From NCBI GenBank assembly GCA_032251335.1, contig JAVVDW010000013.1, forward strand, positions 25,002 to 89,001: 64,000 nt of DNA. The letters are read 5' to 3'. Under the pieces are notes generated by a model, which was not told where the DNA came from, ran no database searches, and saw only the letters and a program-made list of their open reading frames with translations. Source of the DNA: UM-FILTER-40-17 sp032251335. Lineage in GTDB: Bacteria > Bacteroidota > Bacteroidia > Flavobacteriales > Flavobacteriaceae. The position numbers and the translations under genes were made by a program. Each line of letters opens with the position of its first letter. Position 1 is the first letter of the stretch. Below are positions 59,178 through 64,000 of the stretch, in pieces.

Positions 59178-60038
59178 ATGTATATTCAGTCATATTTTTT
59201 TGAATCGGAACTTAAACGCATCATTGAGAATGCCTTGCGTGAAGATATCGGCGACGGCGATCACAGTTCGTTGGCCTGCATCCCGAGCACGGCTAAAGGC
59301 AGCGCCAAACTGTTGGTAAAGGATAGCGGCGTGCTTGCCGGTGTTGCTTTTGCGCAAGCCGTTTGTAGAGAAGTTGACGCCTCTTTGCAGATGGATGTTT
59401 TTATATCTGATGGTGAAGCGGTCAAACCCGGCGATGTGGCTTTTCACCTGAACGGTTCCGTGCAAGCTATCTTGAAAGCCGAACGACTCATACTAAATGG
59501 GATGCAGCGGATGAGTGCGATAGCCACTAAAACAAAAAAATATTCGGATGCGTTGCAAGGCACTAAAACAAAAATTTTAGACACCCGAAAAACCACACCC
59601 GGCATTCGGCTGTTGGAAAAATGGGCGGTACAAATCGGTGGCGGCACCAACCATCGGTTTGGGCTTTTTGACGCTATTATGCTCAAAGACAACCACATCG
59701 ATTTTGCCGGAGGTGCTACCAAAGCCATTTCACTAGCCAAAGAATACCTCGAAAAAAATCAAAAAAAACTACCCATCATAGTAGAAGCACGAAGCCTCAC
59801 AGAAATACAAGAAATTTTGAAGGAAGGTGGCATACAACGCATACTGATTGATAATTTTAGTGTGCCTGACACCAAAAAAGCCGTTGCACTTATCGGATCG
59901 CGCTGCGAAACCGAATCATCGGGCGGCATCACTTTTCAAATCCTGAGATCCTATGCCGATTGTGGTGTGGACTATATTTCTTCGGGTGCACTCACCCACT
60001 CCGTCAACAATTTAGATTTAAGCTTAAAAGCGCTATAA
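59178..60038 (+). CDS. nadC: nicotinate-nucleotide pyrophosphorylase (carboxylating)
   Basis: 286 residues. Converts quinolinate and PRPP into nicotinate mononucleotide, CO2 and diphosphate in NAD synthesis. Visible: A-L-R-E-D-I-G-D-G-D-H-S near residue 18, L-N-G-M-Q-R-M-S-A-I-A-T, T-R-K-T-T-P-G-I-R (quinolinate-binding arginines near 138-145), K-D-N-H-I and E-A-R-S-L and the C-terminal E-S-S-G-G-I-T. The first of a three-gene run nadC, YihY, priA with 1- to 3-bp gaps. Confidence 0.96.
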   Translation: MYIQSYFFESELKRIIENALREDIGDGDHSSLACIPSTAKGSAKLLVKDSGVLAGVAFAQAVCREVDASLQMDVFISDGEAVKPGDVAFHLNGSVQAILKAERLILNGMQRMSAIATKTKKYSDALQGTKTKILDTRKTTPGIRLLEKWAVQIGGGTNHRFGLFDAIMLKDNHIDFAGGATKAISLAKEYLEKNQKKLPIIVEARSLTEIQEILKEGGIQRILIDNFSVPDTKKAVALIGSRCETESSGGITFQILRSYADCGVDYISSGALTHSVNNLDLSLKAL

Positions 60039-60039
60039 T

Positions 60040-60975
60040 ATGCCATCAGAAATTGAGAGCAAACTCGCTAAAATTCCCATTATTTGTTCCTTGGTAAATT
60101 TGGGAAATATGATTAAAATTCCGGGTTTTGAAGGCTTGACGCTGTATAATGTGTTGGAACTCTATATTGTTGGCATCATAAAAGGTGCGCTGACCTCTCG
60201 TGCAGGGTCGGTATCTTTTAGTTTTTTTATGGCCATTTTTCCTTTTTTACTCTTTGTACTCAATCTCATTCCTTATGTCCCGATTGAGGATTTTCAAGCC
60301 GATGTTGTTGCCTTTATAGACGAGCTGTTACCACCACAAACCTCCGATTTTTTCAATGGCATCATTATCGATATTATGGAAAACCGACATGGAGGTTTGC
60401 TGTCATTTGTGATAATTCTATCCCTTTTCTTATCTGCCAACGGTGTACATTCTATTTTTGCTGCCTTTGAAAATTCCTATCACGTGGAAGTAAACAGGTC
60501 CTTTTTTAAACAATATTTTTCGTCTTTGGGCGTCGCATTGATACTTGGCATCATGCTGCTCATCACTGTAGTAGGTATCGTATTTTTTGAGTTGGTTGTC
60601 CGGTTGTTGATTGAACAAGAAATCATTACCGATGCCATTTTCTGGATTACCATAGGTAAGTTTTTTTTCTATTTGACCATGATTGTACTGTCTGTAGGCA
60701 TACTGTATTATTTTGGAACGGCCAAATGTAATCGGTCCCGGTTTTTTTCGGTTGGCTTGTTGCTGACCTCACTTCTCATCATTGGCACAACCTATCTTTT
60801 TGGTGTTTATGTAGAAAATTTTTCTCAATACAACGAACTCTACGGCTCTATTGGTGCGCTGCTCATTTTGATGATTTACATATGGTTAAATGCCAATATT
60901 TTACTGCTTGGTTTTGAACTTAATGCTACATTAAAAAAATTAAAAGAAGGTATTTCACTCTCTCAAATTTCCTGA
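60040..60975 (+). CDS. YihY/virulence factor BrkB-family membrane protein
   Basis: 311-residue inner-membrane protein with six predicted helices. The N-terminal cytoplasmic part leads into the first helix with the family pattern T-S-R-A-G-S-V-S-F-S-F-F-M-A-I-F-P-F, then F-E-N-S-Y-H-V-E-V-N-R-S, and the last helices have Y-G-S-I-G-A-L-L-I-L-M-I-Y-I-W-L-N-A-N-I. The family was once called RNase BN in error; its real function remains uncertain. 1 bp after nadC, 3 bp before priA. Confidence 0.92.
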   Translation: MPSEIESKLAKIPIICSLVNLGNMIKIPGFEGLTLYNVLELYIVGIIKGALTSRAGSVSFSFFMAIFPFLLFVLNLIPYVPIEDFQADVVAFIDELLPPQTSDFFNGIIIDIMENRHGGLLSFVIILSLFLSANGVHSIFAAFENSYHVEVNRSFFKQYFSSLGVALILGIMLLITVVGIVFFELVVRLLIEQEIITDAIFWITIGKFFFYLTMIVLSVGILYYFGTAKCNRSRFFSVGLLLTSLLIIGTTYLFGVYVENFSQYNELYGSIGALLILMIYIWLNANILLLGFELNATLKKLKEGISLSQIS

Positions 60976-60978
60976 TTT

Positions 60979-63426
60979 ATGACCTTCTTTGCCGACATCC
61001 TTTTGCCCATATCGCTACCAAAACCTTTTACCTACGAAATCAATCGAGACGAAGCGTTGTTTCTTAAAAAAGGCATGCGTGTGGCGGTACCGTTTGGAAA
61101 AACAAAAATTATAACCGGACTTGTCTATGGTGTGCATCAAAATCCGCCGGCCTATGAAACCAAAGAGATCTATCAAATTTTGGATACCCAACCCATCGTT
61201 TCCGGTGCACAAATAGATTTTTGGGAATGGATTGCTTCCTATTATTTGTGCACTATAGGCGAAGTGATGCGGGCTGCACTGCCGGGTATATTGCTCATAG
61301 AAAGTGAAACTAAATTTATACGTCACCGCCAAGCTGATGACAGCACAACGCTCAACGATGAGGCTTTTTTACTGATGGAGGCCTTTGACATGCAAGCCAT
61401 TTTATCTTTAAAAGACATTTCCGGCATCCTCAATAAAAAGAATGTAATGCCGGTTGTAAAGGGGCTGATGGAAAAACAACTGATAGAAGTAGAAGAAGTT
61501 TTACAAGAAGGATACAAACCCAAAACCGAAAAATACTTGTCGCTGCACCCTCAATTTTCTGTGGAAAACGATTTACGTGATTTGTTGGATAAAATGAGTC
61601 GAGCGCCAAAACAAAGGGAGGCATTTTTATCTTTTGTGGCACTTTACCAAGTTTTGAAGAAACCCATACGCAAAGTAGATGTGGTTCAAAAAATAGGCAA
61701 AGATGCTTCAGCCTTGCAAAAATTGATTGAAAAAGAAATACTCCTGGAGAGCAAAGTGGAGGTTGATCGTGTCATATTTGATCATTTGCCGCTGATTGCG
61801 CCAAAAAAGTTGACGGCTGATCAAAAAAATGCCTTAGAATCTGTACAGCAAAGTTTTTTGGAAAAAGATTGTTGCTTGCTACACGGCGTCACTTCATCCG
61901 GAAAAACTGAACTCTACGTGGACCTCATCAGCAAGTATATCTCCTTGGGAAAACAAGTACTTTATTTGGTGCCTGAAATTGCCCTCACCACCCAAATCGT
62001 CATGAGACTCAGAGGATATTTTGGAGATGCTGTGGCTGTTTATCACTCCAAATACAATGCAAAAGAGCGTGTAGAAGTTTGGCAAAAAGTATTGGAAGGC
62101 TCCACCAAAGCCGGTATAGTCATTGGTGCGCGTTCGGCAATTTGGCTTCCGTTTTCCAACTTGGGATTGGTGGTGGTTGATGAGGAACACGAAACTTCTT
62201 ACAAACAATTTGAGCCAAACCCCCGGTACAACGCCAGAGACGCTGCCATTTACTTAGCCAAAACACAAGGTGCCAAAGTACTGCTAGGCACAGCCACACC
62301 AAGCCTTGAGAGTTTCTATAACGCCCAAAAAAACAAATACGGGTTTGTAAGATTGGACAAACGTTTTGGGGAATTTGACCCGCCTGAAATACGATTCGTG
62401 GACTTGCGCGAGGCATACAAACGCAAGCAAATGAAAGGATTCTTTTCCAAAGAATTGCTGACAGAGCTGGAAAACACTTTGTCTAAGAAACAAAAAGTCA
62501 TCTTGTTTAAAAATCGACGCGGCTTTGCACCCGTAGTAGAGTGTAAAGATTGTGGAAATGTGCCTTACTGTCCGAATTGCGATGTGAGCCTCACATATCA
62601 TCAAGCAAATCATAAACTGCGCTGTCATTATTGCGGATTTGCTGCTGCTATGCCCACCAACTGTTTTGCTTGCGGCAGCATTCAGCTAGACACAAAAGGG
62701 TTTGGTACCGAGCAAGTGGAGGAAGATTTAAAAAAAATGTATCCCGATCTCAAAATCGGGCGGATGGATTCGGACACCACACGTGGTAAAAATGCCTTCG
62801 ACAAAATCATCAAGGCTTTTGAAGGGGGAGATTTTGACGTCTTAATTGGCACACAAATGATTTCAAAAGGGCTCAATTTTAAGCAAGTGGGTCTTGTGGG
62901 CGTATTGCAGGCAGATGATTTGCTTCACCAACCCGATTTCAGGGCGCACGAACGATGTTTTCAACTGTTGCAACAATTATCCGGCCGTGTGGGTAGAGGC
63001 GATTTGCGTGGAAAAGTCATCATACAAACCTACAGTCCCGGACACGAAATTTTGCAGCAGGTAGCCGGTTCCGATTTTGATGGTATGTTTGCCAAAGAGC
63101 TTCAGCAAAGAAAAGATTTTGAATATCCGCCGTTTCAAAAACTTATAAAAATCACGCTCAAGCACAGAGACTACCACAAGACAGCACAAGCCGCCGAGTG
63201 GATGGCTGCCGGACTCAAAACGATGCCAAACGTAAAAGTACTTGGCCCGGAGACGCCTGTTATCGGTCGTATTAGAAATGAACACATCAAACAACTTTTG
63301 GTGAAAACGCTCAAGGACACTGCCTTGCAGGACCGCAAAAAGTACATCTATAAACTCAGGGAAAAATTGTTAACCACAAGAGATTTTAGAGCTGTAAAAA
63401 TAGTATTGGATGTTGATAATTATTAG
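60979..63426 (+). CDS. priA: primosomal replication protein N' (helicase PriA)
   Basis: 815 residues. Restarts stalled replication forks: recognises the fork through its N-terminal 3'-DNA-binding domain and unwinds with a helicase core. Helicase motifs: Walker A G-V-T-S-S-G-K-T-E near 303, D-E-E-H for Walker B, G-T-A-T-P-S-L-E, and L-S-G-R-V-G-R-G near the end. Four pairs of cysteines bind two zinc ions (C-K-D-C, C-P-N-C, C-H-Y-C, C-F-A-C, about residues 521-570). Last gene of the nadC run; complete. Confidence 0.96.
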   Translation: MTFFADILLPISLPKPFTYEINRDEALFLKKGMRVAVPFGKTKIITGLVYGVHQNPPAYETKEIYQILDTQPIVSGAQIDFWEWIASYYLCTIGEVMRAALPGILLIESETKFIRHRQADDSTTLNDEAFLLMEAFDMQAILSLKDISGILNKKNVMPVVKGLMEKQLIEVEEVLQEGYKPKTEKYLSLHPQFSVENDLRDLLDKMSRAPKQREAFLSFVALYQVLKKPIRKVDVVQKIGKDASALQKLIEKEILLESKVEVDRVIFDHLPLIAPKKLTADQKNALESVQQSFLEKDCCLLHGVTSSGKTELYVDLISKYISLGKQVLYLVPEIALTTQIVMRLRGYFGDAVAVYHSKYNAKERVEVWQKVLEGSTKAGIVIGARSAIWLPFSNLGLVVVDEEHETSYKQFEPNPRYNARDAAIYLAKTQGAKVLLGTATPSLESFYNAQKNKYGFVRLDKRFGEFDPPEIRFVDLREAYKRKQMKGFFSKELLTELENTLSKKQKVILFKNRRGFAPVVECKDCGNVPYCPNCDVSLTYHQANHKLRCHYCGFAAAMPTNCFACGSIQLDTKGFGTEQVEEDLKKMYPDLKIGRMDSDTTRGKNAFDKIIKAFEGGDFDVLIGTQMISKGLNFKQVGLVGVLQADDLLHQPDFRAHERCFQLLQQLSGRVGRGDLRGKVIIQTYSPGHEILQQVAGSDFDGMFAKELQQRKDFEYPPFQKLIKITLKHRDYHKTAQAAEWMAAGLKTMPNVKVLGPETPVIGRIRNEHIKQLLVKTLKDTALQDRKKYIYKLREKLLTTRDFRAVKIVLDVDNY

Positions 63427-63589
63427 TTAGGCTAAAAATAAATTATAATTCCCCAATCTTTTGTCAGTTTTTATATGAAATTCTTGCCATACATCAATGT
63501 TTGGTTTACCGCACTAATATAAATTTGTTTTATAAAATTCGGGGATAAAAGAACCAAAAACTAAAATTAGTAGCAAGTCTTAAAGAATC
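63427..63589. other. short intergenic stretch after priA
   Basis: 163 bp, AT-rich. No hairpin with a T-run and no promoter box was found. Confidence 0.3.
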
Positions 63590-63958
63590 TTATTTTGTAG
63601 GTGATGAACTCTTTATAAAATGATGTGGATAATTTGGTTTACGTTTTTGAAAAGTTAACACCGACTCTTTCCTTATTATACCATCTTCGACATTAATCGC
63701 TTTTTGAATTGTAGCATTCTCCATCCAACTTCTACGACCTTCTAAAATGGTGGGTAAATATACAATTAGTGCCGCAGAAATTGACCTTGAAGCACTTTCC
63801 CATAAATAACTTGGCGTATGATCAACAGCATAATAGTCTACCCTATTAATATGTAGAATTGGATTTTTAAAAGTTGTAGGTTTTGCAAAATAGAATCCCA
63901 TTCCTTCATCGCAACTGACATCAATAATTAGTCGCTCCTTATAAATTCTCATTTTCAT
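63590..63958 (-). pseudogene. C-terminal part of an N5-(carboxyethyl)ornithine synthase-like gene, probably broken
   Basis: 122 residues on the minus strand. The text L-I-I-D-V-S-C-D-E-G-M-G-F then F-A-K-P-T-T-F, Y-A-V-D-H-T-P-S-Y-L-W and N-A-T-I-Q-K-A-I-N-V-E-D-G is characteristic of the C-terminal part of N5-(carboxyethyl)ornithine synthase, a member of the alanine dehydrogenase/PNT family that reduces the Schiff base of pyruvate and ornithine. The domain normally follows about 180-200 further residues. The codon just before the first ATG is a TAA in the same frame, so the ORF cannot continue upstream; a frameshift or truncation is likely. The remainder is outside the window. Confidence 0.6.
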
Positions 63959-64000
63959 TTACACGGATTAATTTTGGGTACAAATTCCAACGGAATAAAA

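Noticed and set aside
1..64000. tRNA, rRNA, CRISPR arrays, insertion sequences and prophage genes
   Set aside because: Read through gene-free stretches on both strands without finding a T-arm motif, regularly spaced repeats or transposase/integrase sequences.

Overview
The window is a chromosomal segment of a bacterium of the phylum Bacteroidota, most likely order Flavobacteriales. The supporting signs are promoters of the Bacteroidota type (-33 TTTG, -7 TAnnTTTG, for example at 14536, 26366, 37136, 53462 and 59156), starts without clear Shine-Dalgarno sequences, an Oar-like TonB-dependent receptor, and lineage-typical families (DUF3822 next to rsmD, DUF4294, DUF3276/PUR, DUF2911, an approximately 300-residue NusB). 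No rRNA, tRNA, CRISPR array, phage or transposase gene is visible.

Layout. 1-8126: the 3' part of the complex I operon (nuoD 3' end, nuoH, I, J, K, L, M, N), followed by a small conserved gene. 8.6-14.5 kb: a lipoprotein, small envelope proteins, MarC, rsmD-DUF3822, a DUF2911 protein and a DksA/TraR zinc-finger protein. 14.5-17.0 kb: a probable nitric-oxide/iron-sulfur stress operon (Rrf2 regulator, RIC repair protein, polytopic histidine-rich membrane protein) with a palindrome lying over the promoter. 17-31.9 kb: thioesterase, hisS, an FtsX-type permease, a large outer-membrane receptor, the rpsF-rpsR-rplI operon, an MFS transporter, an M42 peptidase, an AraC-alkyltransferase fusion and a CNNM-type protein. 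32-49.1 kb: M14 carboxypeptidase, an MsbA-like ABC exporter, nusB-DUF1573-yajC, M20 amidohydrolase, DsrE-like protein, uvrD/pcrA-type helicase, a GH13 amylase-methylmalonyl-CoA mutase pair, and pckA. 53.5-63.4 kb: rplS, a large structured non-coding RNA, tilS, dsbD, rdgB, rlmH, nadC, a YihY-type membrane protein and priA. At the right edge lies the C-terminal piece of an N5-(carboxyethyl)ornithine synthase-like gene, probably broken.

Accessory part. About 49.2-53.4 kb differs from the rest. It holds an AT-rich orphan gene, two secreted paralogues, and a putative surface lipoprotein with an HExxH motif. It also holds a scar in which the 5' end of an SRPBCC-domain gene is joined to a piece of a second copy of the HExxH gene. 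The promoter of the lipoprotein gene has a run of 15 G (C on the + strand) between its -33 and -7 elements, as expected for a phase-variable promoter.

The strongest candidate for something undescribed is the 54030-54540 interval. It has a promoter-like -7 box, at least seven hairpins (several with GNRA loops), a nested three-helix arm, a possible H-type pseudoknot, a long-range closing helix and a strong terminator, and no sensible reading frame. It does not look like tmRNA, RNase P RNA, SRP RNA or 6S RNA.
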